NCBI GenBank assembly: GCA_963921195.1
Contig: OY992537.1
Location: 147,615,841 to 147,679,840, forward strand
Length of the DNA: 64,000 nucleotides
From: Pegoplata infirma
Lineage: Eukaryota; Arthropoda; Insecta; Diptera; Anthomyiidae
Direction: 5' to 3'
In this document: in pieces, positions 42,814 through 52,929 of the stretch
How the letters are laid out: each line of letters starts with the position of its first letter
How positions within the stretch are numbered: the first letter of the stretch is position 1
Notes under the pieces: generated by a model
What the model was told of the DNA's origin: nothing
Seen by the model: only the letters and a program-made list of their open reading frames with translations
Databases searched by the model: none
Translations under genes and position numbers: made by a program

Positions 42814-43499
42814 AGCAACAATTTACAAACAGGAGAATTATCAAAATCAAATTGTATTCTATACTTCCACTGTGTTTTCTTCATGCCACCTTAAGATTTT
42901 CTTTGTAAAAGTTGATGCTGTGTTTAGTCTTCTGACTTTCATTTTTTTTCGTCTTATCCCTGTAAACAAAGATTTTTTAATAAAATATTAACTAAATAAG
43001 GTATTTACAATTTACCAAACATATTTTAAAACAGCAAAATATTAAATTTCCTCCAAATTTATTTATTAATTTTTAAAAATAATATAACAATTGAAAAATT
43101 TTCGTTTTGGCAGTTTTCCTTGTTTCAAAATTTATGATTGTCAACTTCAAATAAAAAGAACTTTAAAAAAAAGGGTAACTAAAAATAATTATTTTTAACT
43201 TAGTTAATAGTTGGTTGCGATTACAATAGTTATTTGAAATAATTTTTAAATCAACTATAAAAATTTTTAACTACACAACTACAAAATTTTTTGGGTGCAG
43301 ATAAATACACAAAAAAATTTTAATTTCATGTCGAAATTCTATACAACCAACTGAAATGTATTGCTTTTTAAATAAATAAAAATCAATCACTTAAACTTTT
43401 AAAAAATTGTTTAAATAAAATTTCAGGCAAGTGTAATAAAAACAACTGTATACCGTCTTTTGTAGTAGTTTTTACTACATTTTGTAGTTGATAAGATAA
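42814..43499. other. Right part of the CACCCA element and short flank, non-coding
   Basis: No gene. 43140-43297 is the right arm of the 38311 element. 43298-43499 is AT-rich spacer before the LINE fragment. Confidence 0.4.
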
Positions 43500-43877
43500 G
43501 ATAACAAACCATATAAAGATAACAAACTATATACTCCAAATGATGAAGTCATTGTCATTAAATTATTTTCTCCCTATGATAAAAACTATCTGCTAAGGGC
43601 CATTGCAAAATATCGACGGGACAACAAAAATGAAAACTTGCCTGTTACTCTAAAGCTAAGAAATGCAGGTTTTGATAGTGATGAGCCTATATACATCAAT
43701 GAAAATCTAATACCCTACAATTACAACATATTTAGGCAGGCGCTTAAACTGAAAAAAGAACGTAAAATCCAAAGTACTTATACTTTACGTGGTTTGGTGT
43801 ACGTAAAAAAATTATCGTCTGATGAACCTGTGCTTATTGAATTTCTGGAGCAAATGAACCAGCTTTTTCATGAATAG
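43500..43877 (+). pseudogene. LINE ORF1, C-terminal part
   Basis: The frame is open from 43500 to the TAG at 43875-43877. It encodes VIKLFSPYDKNYLLRAIAKY, then IYINENLIPYNYNIFRQALK followed by KKERKIQSTYTLRGLVYVKK. This RNA-binding C-terminal pattern, with the 'YINE.L.PYN..LF..A..LKK' motif, is typical of ORF1 proteins in CR1/Jockey-type LINEs, which coat the element RNA. The N-terminal part is missing, so the element is 5'-truncated or displaced here. The ATG at 43638 is internal and not the real start. 43878-44060 is an AT-rich inter-ORF region. Confidence 0.7.
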
Positions 43878-44060
43878 GATGTTTCAACTGTACATTGTTC
43901 TCCTCATAACATCATTCGTTGTCATTATTTTATTGATTTTTATTATTTTATACATTAATTACTGTTTAAAATATATTTTTTTCACGATTTTTTTATTTTT
44001 TTCACGTTTTAAGAAACTTACCAATATTTTGCAAGCGTTCAAATACTTATATATTTTACG

Positions 44061-44884
44061 TTGCTGTTAGTTTTGCGTTTTTTTTATTCGTTTATGATGT
44101 CTCCAAATTTGGATAATTTAACTGTCAGTTCCAATGATGGTATCATTAACATGGTTCGTATCTTAGCCAACCAAATTGAAGGTGTCAAAATATGTCATGT
44201 TAACGCACAAAGTCTAAACAATAAAATTGATGAATTTAGACTAGTTTTTGAAAACTCTTCAATGGATGTTATTTGTGTTTCCGAGACTTGGCTTAAAAAA
44301 GGAACTCCTGATAGCATAGTAAATCTTAATGGCTACAGACTTTATAGAGCGGATCGTAAACATCGTACTAAAAAAACTCGTGCTGGTGGTGTGGCAATAT
44401 ATATTAAGGACACAATTAAATCAAACCTTGTATGTCAATTTGGTGATGGTGAAGAAATTGAGTACATATTTGTAAATATATTAACCGAAGGGAAGAAGTT
44501 AATGGTTGGTTGTGTATATCGGTATAACAAACGTGTAGATTACTCCTATTTCTTGGAAATGCTTGAGCAATTAACAACTCCTTGTACTGATTTAATAATT
44601 GCTGGTGATTTCAATTCAGATTTATTAAAAACTACTGATCTGTCTGATTCAATGTTACAAATTGGTCTTTCATCTGTTAATTGTAACCTGCCTACTCATT
44701 TCACAAACACTGCGAATACTCTAATTGATCTTTTCTTTGTTAATGATGTGTCCAAAGTGCTTTTATATGATCAACTGTCGGCATCATGCTTTTCTAGGCA
44801 TGATTTAATTTTTTTAACATATGACTTTCATTTAACACATAAAGTCGAAACTTTTTCATATCGTGATTTTAAAAATATCAATTA
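44061..44884 (+). pseudogene. LINE ORF2, AP endonuclease domain
   Basis: Encodes an APE-type endonuclease: CHVNAQSLNNKIDEFR, VSETWLKKG, GGVAIYIKD, IEYIFVNI, IIAGDFNSDLLK and FSRHDLIFL in the expected order. Catalytic Asn, Glu, Asp/Asn and His positions are present. The start at 44061 or MMSP at 44094 is uncertain. The frame is cut at 44885 by a CACTA-like MITE, after which it resumes at 45517. The enzyme nicks target DNA for target-primed reverse transcription. Clade is Jockey/CR1-like by general pattern. Confidence 0.8.
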
Positions 44885-45513
44885 CACTGTAAGTAAAACT
44901 TAAACTTTTGAAATGACACACAAAAACGCCGAGACACCCCAACTTATTTTTGGGTCATAGAATCCAGTGGTATACTCCGTTTTAAAAAGTTAGCTCAAAA
45001 TAACGAGATATTTCGATTTTAAATTAGCAAATGTAAAGGTACCTACAGACGAGGCAATATTATGTACAATATTCAATTATATTGATGGTGTGTGGGTAAT
45101 ATTGACGATTGTACAATGGTCAATCTTACCCACACACAATCAATATAATTGAATATTGTACATAATATTGCGTCGTCTGTAGGTACCTTAAGAGTAAAAA
45201 TTGAATAAATCCAAAAAAAATTATAAAATTCATCAAAATAAGAGCAAGTATTACTGCATGTCCGATTGAAAATGGACGTCCATTATTTCCCAGATATAAA
45301 TTTTGATAAATAACAAGTTTTTAACAAATTTTTTAAGTTTTTTCATTCAAATAAAATGAAAAATCGCCTTTAATCTACTACAAATTTAAAATCGAAATAT
45401 CTCGGGATTTTGAGCTAACTTTTTAAAACGGGGTACACCACTGGATTCTACGACTCAAAATTAGGTTGACGTGTCTCGGCGTTTTGGTGTGTCATTTTCA
45501 CCTACTTACAGTG
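44885..45513. mobile_element. CACTA-like foldback MITE with TTA target duplication
   Basis: TTA at 44882-44884 and 45514-45516. The ends are CACTGTAAGTA and TACTTACAGTG. The arms (GACACACAAAAACGCCGAGA...AGTTAGCTCAAAAT) are inverted at 45395-45500. Leaving out the element and one TTA keeps the LINE codons in phase, so the insertion is precise. Another MITE is nested at 45037-45188. Confidence 0.85.
45037..45188. mobile_element. 152-bp hairpin MITE with TAA target duplication
   Basis: TAA at 45034-45036 and 45189-45191. The arms AGGTACCTACAGACGA...ATATTGA are almost perfectly inverted over ~60 bases around a short loop. PIF/Harbinger-like. Nested inside the CACTA-like MITE. Confidence 0.85.
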
Positions 45514-45516
45514 TTA

Positions 45517-46357
45517 TCAATCCTTGTCTGAAATCTTTTATAATATTGACTGGGATTCTATTTTTTACATGGTGTCTGTTAATGACCAGCTGTGCTTTTT
45601 GGAAACAAATCTTCGTCATATATATGATCTTGTTGTCCCCATAAAAACAAGAATAACAAGGAAAACTACTAGACCTTGGTTTACTGTGTCTATTAAACTT
45701 TTAATTGAAAATAGAGATAGAGCTTACTCGCGCTGGAAGCGATTTAAGACACCTGAGCTCAAAGAAGAATTTTGTAAATGTAGAATGGAAGTAAATCGTC
45801 AATTCATCACTCATTTATTTAACACCATCCTTTTGACTAGTGTCTTCCCAACTAACTGGAAACATGCAAAAATAATACCAGTTTCAAAGTCTAATTCTGA
45901 GTTTAGACCGATAGCAATTTTACCATTTCTGTCAAAAGTTTTTGAGAAAATAATACATACACAGATAAGTGACCACTTAGCACAATATAATCTGCTCACC
46001 AGTAAGCAATCCGGATTTCGCCAGAAACACAGTTGCATCACAGCTTTAATTGACGTTACTGAAGATATACGTTGTTCTATTGATGGTGGAAATTTAACAC
46101 TTTTGGTTCTGCTAGATCACTCAAAAGCTTTTGATTCTGCTGACCATTCATTACTTTGTTCAAAGCTGTTTTATCAATTCTCGTTCTGTGACACATCGGT
46201 ATCATTAATTAAATCGTACCTTGATAATCGTTCTCAATCTGTGTTTTTAAATGACTCTTTTTCTGGGGCTTTATCTGTAACCCGAGGAGTGCCACAAGGT
46301 TCTATTCTGGGCCCACTTTTATTTTAGTACGTTAATGATTTACCTGATAACACAGCG
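45517..46357 (+). pseudogene. LINE ORF2, reverse transcriptase N-terminal part
   Basis: Continues the LINE frame. It contains WKHAKIIPVSKSNSEFRPIA (RT block 1), FRQKHSCITALID, LLDHSKAFDSADH (where LDFSKAFD is usual) and GVPQGSILGPLLF. A TAG stop at 46325-46327 precedes YVNDLPD. Compared with the family, about 80-100 residues are missing at about 45805 (EVNRQ joins FITHLFNTILL), an internal deletion that keeps the frame. Split from the catalytic YADD block by a foldback element. Confidence 0.8.
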
Positions 46358-47560
46358 TGACAAAACTGACCACTATTTTAGAAAACAAGAGGTGTGACCA
46401 ACGTTTCTATATATTTGAGACATGCTGATTCGAATGGCGTACTCCGTTTTTCGATGTATGGTACAGTTTTCTTGCAAAATGTCGTTAAAGATTTGCTGAT
46501 TTCAAGCCAGTTTTTCAACAAAAAAATTTGCAAAGTTAATGATTTTTAAATTGTATGGCATGGAAAACAAAAATATGACTTGTAGCAATATTTCTTATGC
46601 AAATTGGTTTAAAGCTTTTCATCTTAAGCCCTTAAATTCGCGAATTTCTTCATTTTTTGAGGTTTTCGCTAAATTAACCGCCAAGTTGGTCTTTGATTAA
46701 AAACTTGCTTTTAGTGAATCAAAAAGGTATCCCTAATAATAGAAATAGTGGACAAAAAACAGCTATGTTATATGGACCATCAAGATGAAAATCGCGAAAA
46801 ACCGTTTTTTGGAATATGGCACCATCACTTTACGAGATGATTTAAGGTTCCATCTTTTAGTATATAATGTGGGAACCTTAAACAATTAACTGACCAAAAA
46901 TTTGGCCAAAAAAGTTTTCATTTGCAAAAGTTATCTTCACAAAAACTATAATTATTGTAGGGTTAACATTAAAATAATAGTTTTTGTTAAGATAACTTTT
47001 GCAAATGAAAACTTTTTTGGCCAAATTTTTGGTCAGTTAATTGTTTAAGGTTCCCACATTATATACTAAAAGATGGAGTCTTAAATCATCTCGTAAAGTG
47101 ATGCCGGCATATAAAAAAAACGTTTTTTCTCGATTTTCATCATGATGGTCCATATAACATAGCTGTTTTTTGTCCACTATTCGTATTGTTAGGGATGCCT
47201 TTTTGATTCACTAAAAGCAAGTTTTTAATCAAAGACCAACTTGGCGGTTAATTTCGCGAAAACCTTAAAAATGAAGAAATTCGCGAATTTAAGGGCTTAA
47301 GATGAAAAGCTTTAAACCAAATTTGTATAAGAAATATTGCTACAAGTCATATCTTTGTTTTCCATGCCATACAATTTAAAAATCATTAACTTTGCAAATT
47401 TTTTTGTTGAAAAACTGGATCGAAATCATCAAATCCTTAACATCATTTTGCAAGAAAACTGTACCATACATCGAAAAACGGAGTACGCCATTCGAATCAG
47501 CATGTCCGAAATATATAGAAATGATGGTCGTAAGTCTTGTTTATTTTTTTGTGTTCCGCA
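46358..47560. mobile_element. 1.2-kb near-perfect foldback element inside the LINE
   Basis: Arms of ~560 bases are inverted around a centre near 46960. The 67 bases at 46870-46936 match the inverse of 46993-47060 exactly. The outer parts (GAATGGCGTACTCCGTTTTTCG / CGAAAAACGGAGTACGCCATTC) also match. The ends are not sharp; GTG occurs at both junctions (46357-46359 and 47561-47563), a possible 3-bp TSD. No coding sequence. Frames at 47337-47768 are shadows plus the resumed LINE. Confidence 0.75.
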
Positions 47561-47662
47561 GTGTAATGTATCCCACAGTAAAATTCATTTATATGCCGAT
47601 GACGTACAGTTATACATCAACACGTCGCTTAAAACTATCAATGAAAATGTATGTAAGCTTAA
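47561..47662 (+). pseudogene. LINE ORF2, YADD catalytic block
   Basis: Frame 3 reads SHSKIHLYADDVQLYINTSL followed by KTINENVCKLN. This is the catalytic YADD loop of the reverse transcriptase, separated by 1.2 kb of foldback element from the preceding RT block and followed directly by a 141-bp MITE. Confidence 0.85.
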
Positions 47663-47803
47663 TACGGCGTTCACACTTGCTGTTTTGAAGTGTTTAAGAG
47701 TGAGATGTTTAAAAAAGTCTTTGTTCTGTATCCATTACGTTTTTATTCTGTTACTGGTGTTTTGTTAAACAACTTGTTTAAAGTCGCTAGTGTGAACTCC
47801 ATA
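47663..47803. mobile_element. 141-bp MITE with TAA target duplication
   Basis: TAA at 47660-47662 and 47804-47806. The ends TACGGCGTTCACACTTGC and GCTAGTGTGAACTCCATA are imperfect inverted copies. The 56632 MITE has related ends (TTCACACTA). PIF/Harbinger-like. Confidence 0.75.
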
Positions 47804-48140
47804 TAATTCTGATCTTGACAGCATTTATTGTTGGGCAACACGAAATGGTCTATGCCTGAACCCACAAAAATCTAAATGTTTAATAATCCGTAAAAAATCT
47901 TTAAAACAAAGTATTAACGTTGACATTCGTATTAACAATGATAAAATTGAAATCGTAACTTCAGCAAAGAATTTGGGCATTACATTTAACAACACGCTCA
48001 GTTGGGATAATCACGTAAATGTTGTAATAGGCAAAACATATTCAATGCTTCGAACTCTGTGGGCAACACACTTTTGCACTCCGGTTAATATTAGAATGCT
48101 AATTGCTAAAACTTATTTGATGCCGGTACTTCTTTATTTA
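47804..48140 (+). pseudogene. LINE ORF2, RT thumb region, truncated
   Basis: Resumes with DLDSIYCWATRNGLCLNPQK, then SAKNLGITFNNTLSWDNHVN and MLIAKTYLMPVLLY, the usual C-terminal part of Jockey/CR1-type RTs. It stops making sense at about 48140, where a minus-strand BEL integrase begins. The LINE's own 3' end is absent. Confidence 0.8.
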
Positions 48141-48318
48141 TTGTTGGCAGGGCAGACATTTGAGGCTGGCACGGTTTGGCACGGCGAATTCGACAGGTTT
48201 GGCAATTGGATTGAATACTGTTGAGCAGTTGTCGAAGCGATGGCACCCAAAATCGCCGGCGTATTTCACTCATTGTTGTGGCAGTATTGATGTGGCAAAA
48301 TTTTATATGGTACGATTC
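48140..48318 (-). pseudogene. BEL/Pao pol, integrase zinc-binding part
   Basis: The minus-strand frame from 48318 reads ESYHIKFCHINTATTMSEIRR followed by RFWVPSLRQLL and CQTCRIRRAKP, matching the HHCC finger region of BEL integrases (H...H...CxxC). Truncated at about 48140 against the LINE. It joins in phase to the segment at 49065 if the intervening TA-flanked MITE is set aside. Confidence 0.8.
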
Positions 48319-48320
48319 TA

Positions 48321-49062
48321 CACCGAAAAAATTCCCCAGTTAGATAGTTACGAAAATTCTTAGTTGATTTGAAATAAATTTAAAATAACTGGGTTAGTAA
48401 CGAACAACTGGATTTTAAATTAATTACAACTATCTATCAGTTACCCTGTTAATAATATTTTTTGATTTGTTTACAAATTTTAAAAATCAATATCGTTTTT
48501 ATAAAAATAAAAAAAAGGAAAAACCCCAAACGGATTTTTATTTATAAATTGTAAGTTTTATTTTCTAATTTGTGCCTTTTTCTTTATAAACAAATAAGAA
48601 ATATTTTTTTCAGATGGAGAATAAATAGATATGTATATGAAAGCAGCATGTGAAGGACTTAAGGAGTAAAATTTGGTGATCTAAAAATGGGACATATGAA
48701 TCCAAACCCTGTTTTTTTAATGGTTGGTGCAATGTAATACAATACATCTAAATAAAATCTTAAATAAAATAATAATATTTTAAAGCATAAAAAGTATTTT
48801 TTTAATGGTCAAATTAAAAAAAAAGTTAGCAGTTCCCATTAACAATTTTTATTTATTAACCAGTTATTACCAACTATTTTCAACGATTTTACAAATGTAA
48901 CTAATATTCTGTTGCCAGTAACTGGAAATTCAGTTGAATTCAAAACTGTTTATAAAATTAGTTACCATCAACCGAGTGAAAACAACTGGGGCACAGTTAG
49001 GTGTATTTATCTGGGACTTAGTTAAATTCTTAGTAGCCAGTAACTGGGACATTTTTTGGGTG
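48321..49062. mobile_element. TA-flanked MITE, family CACCCAAAAAA, inside BEL integrase
   Basis: TA at 48319-48320 and 49063-49064. The ends are CACCGAAAAAATTCCCCAGT and ACTGGGACATTTTTTGGGTG. It splits the BEL integrase frame, and one TA copy is exactly what the frame needs. Sub-terminal CAGTTACTGG words recur. A partial sister lies at 52538-52927. Confidence 0.85.
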
Positions 49063-49064
49063 TA

Positions 49065-49731
49065 CCAATAACCTAGTAAATTGATGTTTTTTAGGCAAAA
49101 TTATCGGTTGTCTTGCATCAATGGAAATGTAGGTAGCATTCTCAATACGCCCGGATACACGTAGTAATTTATCGGCACTAATAAAGGGATTTAGCATTTT
49201 TAGTTCGCTGCTGGAAGCAACAAAACCCTTTTTGTGTAAATCATCGAATTCGTCTGCAAATATTTGTTTTTGTATAAAACGACAAAGATACAATTCAACC
49301 CTATTTTCTTCTTCGACCGTCAGCTCTCCTTTCATAGTTACTTCTCCTCGAACCTTACTCGACAAATTTTTCACATATCGCAGCATCCACGCAGTTGTGC
49401 AGTTGGAATATTTCGAGAAGCGATTAATATTTGGAATTGTGACACATACCTGTCGCACCAATAAGACGACATGTTTAGCTCGAAGCTCCGTATGGCTGTT
49501 GTCAATATTGCTTATCATTTGTGATTTTTCGGACCACTCAGATTCATCTTTGTATAAAAATTGGGGTCCGTTTTTCCAACGTCCATCTGCCTCGTAGTTT
49601 TTTGGAAATTTTGATCGAGTAGCTTCATCTGCTGGATTTTCTGCACCAGGGCACCACCTCCAGTCGTCCATGTTGCTGCAGTCTAAAATTTCCGACACCC
49701 TGTTTGCCACGTATTGTTTGTAGACACGATG
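49065..49731 (-). pseudogene. BEL/Pao pol, RNase H to integrase linker
   Basis: Minus-strand codons read VYKQYVANRVSEIL, ENPADEATR (RNase H C-terminal signature of BEL), RWKNGPQFL, and the connector LLRVSGRIENATY...ARQPIILPKKHQFT that precedes the integrase zinc finger. The 234-aa open frame's first two residues derive from the adjacent transposon, and its last residues (HPKNVPVTGY) from the MITE. Confidence 0.85.
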
Positions 49732-51113
49732 CACAGTGAGACAGCCCTATAGTATCCGCGGCAAAAAATGGTTTTTGGCGTGTCGTCCAATTTAGATGAA
49801 ATTTTCACAGTATATTAGATATATGAGTGACAATTCCCTGAAATTTCAGCCTCATAACTTCATTACTTTTTGGTCTAGAGCAAGTCAAAGTTGAGGTATG
49901 CCAACACGCTTGAAATATGTTAGTTCAATATGTAATATTCAAAAGCTTATTAATAAAAAAATACATAATAAATATAACTTTAAAGTATTTTTTTAATTAA
50001 TTTAGTTGTTGTAGAATGAGTAGATGAAAAATAATTAAAAAAAAAAACACAAAAATAATTTCTTTACAACAGAATTGTGGTGTAAAAATTGAACATTTTG
50101 CATTTTCAATGGACTAGGAAATATAGAGCAGCCCCTCGCCCTAGGTGCAGACTTATATCAAATGAAAGATTGAAATCTCAGCTTTCATTTAAAGTAAAGG
50201 ACATATAGCAAAAGTTTGCAAAAGTACTTTAAACATACAAAAAAATACAAAAAATATGCAACGCGCACATTCTGTCGCTATACGTATTTTAGCATGCAAT
50301 TGCATGTTATTTTTTTAATTGTTTACACATATTCACTTATTATTTATTATTATTTTATTTACATTATTCATTGGATTGATAATTTTTTTGAAGGTCATTG
50401 ACTTTGGGTTAGATAGTTGCATAATTTTTAATTTAAATTGATAGTGCAAGCTGTTGTTCTATCTAAGTTGTGTTATGCTCACTTTCTAATGTGGTTAGTT
50501 TAATTGTTATATATTGAATTTAGTTGTTGCATTATTTATTGGGTTAAGTAATAATGAGTGTTCTTGTAATGATCTCTTTTGATAAGAGATTAGCATTTCT
50601 CTAACATATTGAAAAAATTAGAATACCATGATGATATTAAAAAATTGTTGATAGAGTGAAAAAAAAAATTGTTCTTTTTTATTGCATTTCAATGGGAGGT
50701 GGGCGTAATAGTGGGCGTGTTATTGTTATTTTTGCATGAAACATTTTAAATGATATAAATTACAGTAATATCAAATTTGAAGGTTGTACCTAAAATATTT
50801 TAGAAAATATGGCACTTTTTATGTTAAGGTTGTATGGGTGGTGGGGGTAAAAGTGGGCCAAAGTTCAAAATTTTTTCCGATATTGTTTGTAACAATATAA
50901 CATTCAAGTATACCAAAATTGAAAGTTATACCTAAAGTATTACGGACAATACGGCATTTTACAAATTTCGATTGTATGGGAGGTGGGCGTAAAAGTGGGC
51001 GTATTTTCTTAATTTTTTTTTTTTAAACTGGAATTGTCTCAAAAATAGCTTGTGCAAAATTTCAGAGCTCTACAATGATTCCTTGTATTTAATGCCGGCG
51101 TTGTCTCACTGTG
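49732..51113. mobile_element. Transib-like non-autonomous element (CACAGTG ends, 5-bp target duplication)
   Basis: The ends are CACAGTGAGACA and TGTCTCACTGTG. The BEL RNase H coding sequence on both sides carries CGATG (49727-49731 and 51114-51118), and a single CGATG keeps its frame. CACAGTG termini with 5-bp TSDs are the combination known for Transib transposons, relatives of RAG1. 1382 bases, no transposase. The interior includes three ~145-base repeats around GTATGGGAGGTGGGCGTAA (near 50690, 50830, 50975). Confidence 0.75.
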
Positions 51114-51118
51114 CGATG

Positions 51119-51918
51119 GTCTGACCTAATCCATTGCATAACTGTACGGGAATCAGTCCAAAAATAAATTTTATTAATACATTTTAAATGATTTTTTAAT
51201 ATTATTTCCTTCATACGAACACCCATTACCGCCGCCTGTAGTTCGAGCTTGGGAGTTGTATGATAGCGCGTGGGAGCACAACCACTTTTTCCCATTACAA
51301 AAACAACTTTTATACCAACTGCACTTACCACTCGCCAATACGCCACAGCCGCCATCGCCTCTTCACTAGCATCAACGAATATATGTAGGTCTACTTTGCT
51401 GCTCATAAAATCACCCGTATAACACCGTGGCACACGAAATTTTTCCAGTTTTGGAAGCTCTGCTAGCCAGATTTTCCAGCAGCTGTAAATTGCTTCCGGC
51501 AATTCCTCGTCCCATTGAACTCCAGCTTTCCATACCTTTTGCATCAGCACCTTGGAGGTCACCATAAAATCACATAAAAAGCCAAACGGGTCATAAATAG
51601 ACATATTAAGCGATAGCATTTCGCGTTTTGTAGGTATTTTTTGCAATTTAATATATTCTTGTTTACTTTATGCAAATTTAATTTAAAACAAAAAACATCT
51701 GGTTGTGATAACCAATGAATACCGAGTACTCGTTCAATGTCATCTTGACATAAAAACTCACCACAGTCAATGTTATTACTGGCCGCGTTGCCAGATGATT
51801 TCCTTACACGATCCGAGTTGGAAATAATATTTCTAAGTTGAAATCCTCCCGCATGATGTATGGAAATTACGTCTTTTAATACCTTGATGGCTTCCTCCTC
51901 AGACTGGAAACAGTCAAC
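51119..51918 (-). pseudogene. BEL/Pao pol, RT C-terminal part and RNase H
   Basis: Minus strand from 51918: YVDCFQSEEEAIKVLKD (the catalytic YVDD loop with the second Asp missing), GGFQLRNIISNS, LGIHWLSQPDVFCF, then after a frameshift near 51645 the block PTKREMLSLNMSIYDPFGFL, KVDLHIFVDASEEAMAAVAY (RNase H) and KIYFWTDSRTVMQWIRS. Cut by the Transib-like element at 51118 and by a LINE fragment at ~51919. Non-functional. Confidence 0.85.
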
Positions 51919-52538
51919 ATAGGTTAGGTTAGGTTGTAAGTGGCTGCTGACGTTTTACGTCAACACACGTAGACTCTGAGATCCATTGTGATACCACGGG
52001 ACCGTAATAGGTTTCCCTACTAGTCCCTGTCGTTAAACCATTTTGAGCTTCTTATAAAACTCCTTAGATGTTGAATTTTGACATCCAACAAATCAGAAAG
52101 ATCGTACAGCTCCCTAGATCCCAGTGAAGCAAGTCTCTGACCAGAAAGTGCCGGGCAACGGCAAATAAAGTGTTCGATAGTTTCCAACTCCTCTTCATCC
52201 ATGCAACTTCGGCAAAAGTCATTCGACGGCACATTTAACCGCTCTGCGTGCTTCCCTATAAGACAGTGTACGGTAATTATAGAAACCACCGTCGAAATCT
52301 CTCCTCTTGGAAGCGATATCAGCTCACTTGTGCGCCCCTGATTAAGAGAAGGCCAAATCAGTCGTGTTGTCTCACACGTCCATCCATTTGCCCATCTTTG
52401 ATTAGTCTCCGTCGCAGAACAAAGCCGTAGGTTTTGCTTGCAAGTTTCTAGAGGCATACCAACACATTCCAATTCTGTTGGAACCTGTAAGGTAGTCTTG
52501 CAAGCTCATCGGCTTTGCAATTCCCTGGAATTGCAAAT
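51919..52538 (-). pseudogene. Second LINE, 3' end fragment (RNase H end and C-terminal zinc domain)
   Basis: A minus-strand fragment beginning with GNCKADELAR (end of a LINE RNase H) near 52530, then a 150-codon frame (52472-52020) with LISLPRGEISTVVSIITVHC, FCRSCMDEEELETIEHFICR and CPALSGQR, the CCHC-type C-terminus of I/R1/Jockey-like LINEs. The 3' UTR runs to 51919 and ends in about three repeats of CCTAA (TAGGTTAGGTTAGG on the plus strand). It is inserted right next to the BEL YVDD codons. 5'-truncated, as usual for LINEs. Confidence 0.8.
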
Positions 52539-52927
52539 TTTTTAATAAAAAAGTGTGATATTAATGTAATGTTTTACCCGTTTTTTAGATACACATTTTT
52601 GAAATATTTAATGTATAAATTAAGTTGAAATCCTAATAAAATGTTCAAAATGCATTTACAAGCTTGAATTTATTAAAACAAAAACAAAGAATTCATAAAA
52701 AAATAGAATGACAAAAAATTTCGTTCAGTTATTGCTAACTGAGAAGTAAATTTATTACAATTTAACTAACTAGTTCGTTGGCAGTAACTGGAAACTCAGT
52801 TAAATTGTAAGCTTTCAAAAAGTTAGTTACTTTCTACTTATTTTATTAACTGGGGCTCAGTTAGGTGTATTTTAACTGGGAATTAGTTAAAAAATTAGTC
52901 GCCAGTAACTGGGAAATTTTTTGGGTG
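52538..52927. mobile_element. Partial TA-flanked MITE, family CACCCAAAAAA
   Basis: The right end AACTGGGAAATTTTTTGGGTG is followed by TA (52928-52929) and matches the 48321-49062 element (CAGTAACTGGAAACTCAGTT). The left end is lost at the LINE junction, together with the BEL reverse-transcriptase fingers/palm coding sequence. Confidence 0.7.
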
Positions 52928-52929
52928 TA

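Larger units (their letters stand above)
38311..43297. mobile_element. 5-kb TIR element, family CACCCAAAAAA
   Basis: The left end CACCCAAAAAATTTTGTAGT and the right end ACTACAAAATTTTTTGGGTG are inverted copies. CA lies on both sides (38309-38310 and 43298-43299), which could be a mutated TA duplication. The arms are rich in GTTGAT/ATCAAC words (38320-38460, 43190-43290). The interior holds a nested MITE, a 442-bp tandem array with another copy of the same MITE, minisatellite array C and a hairpin MITE. No coding sequence. Confidence 0.7.

Noticed and set aside
43870..44070. 66-aa hydrophobic protein between the LINE frames
   Set aside because: Very AT-rich inter-ORF sequence; poly-Phe/Ile/Leu composition follows from the base content.
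51918..51935. Telomeric TTAGG repeats
   Set aside because: Only about three units, placed exactly at the 3' end of a LINE fragment. Treated as its tail, not as a telomere remnant.
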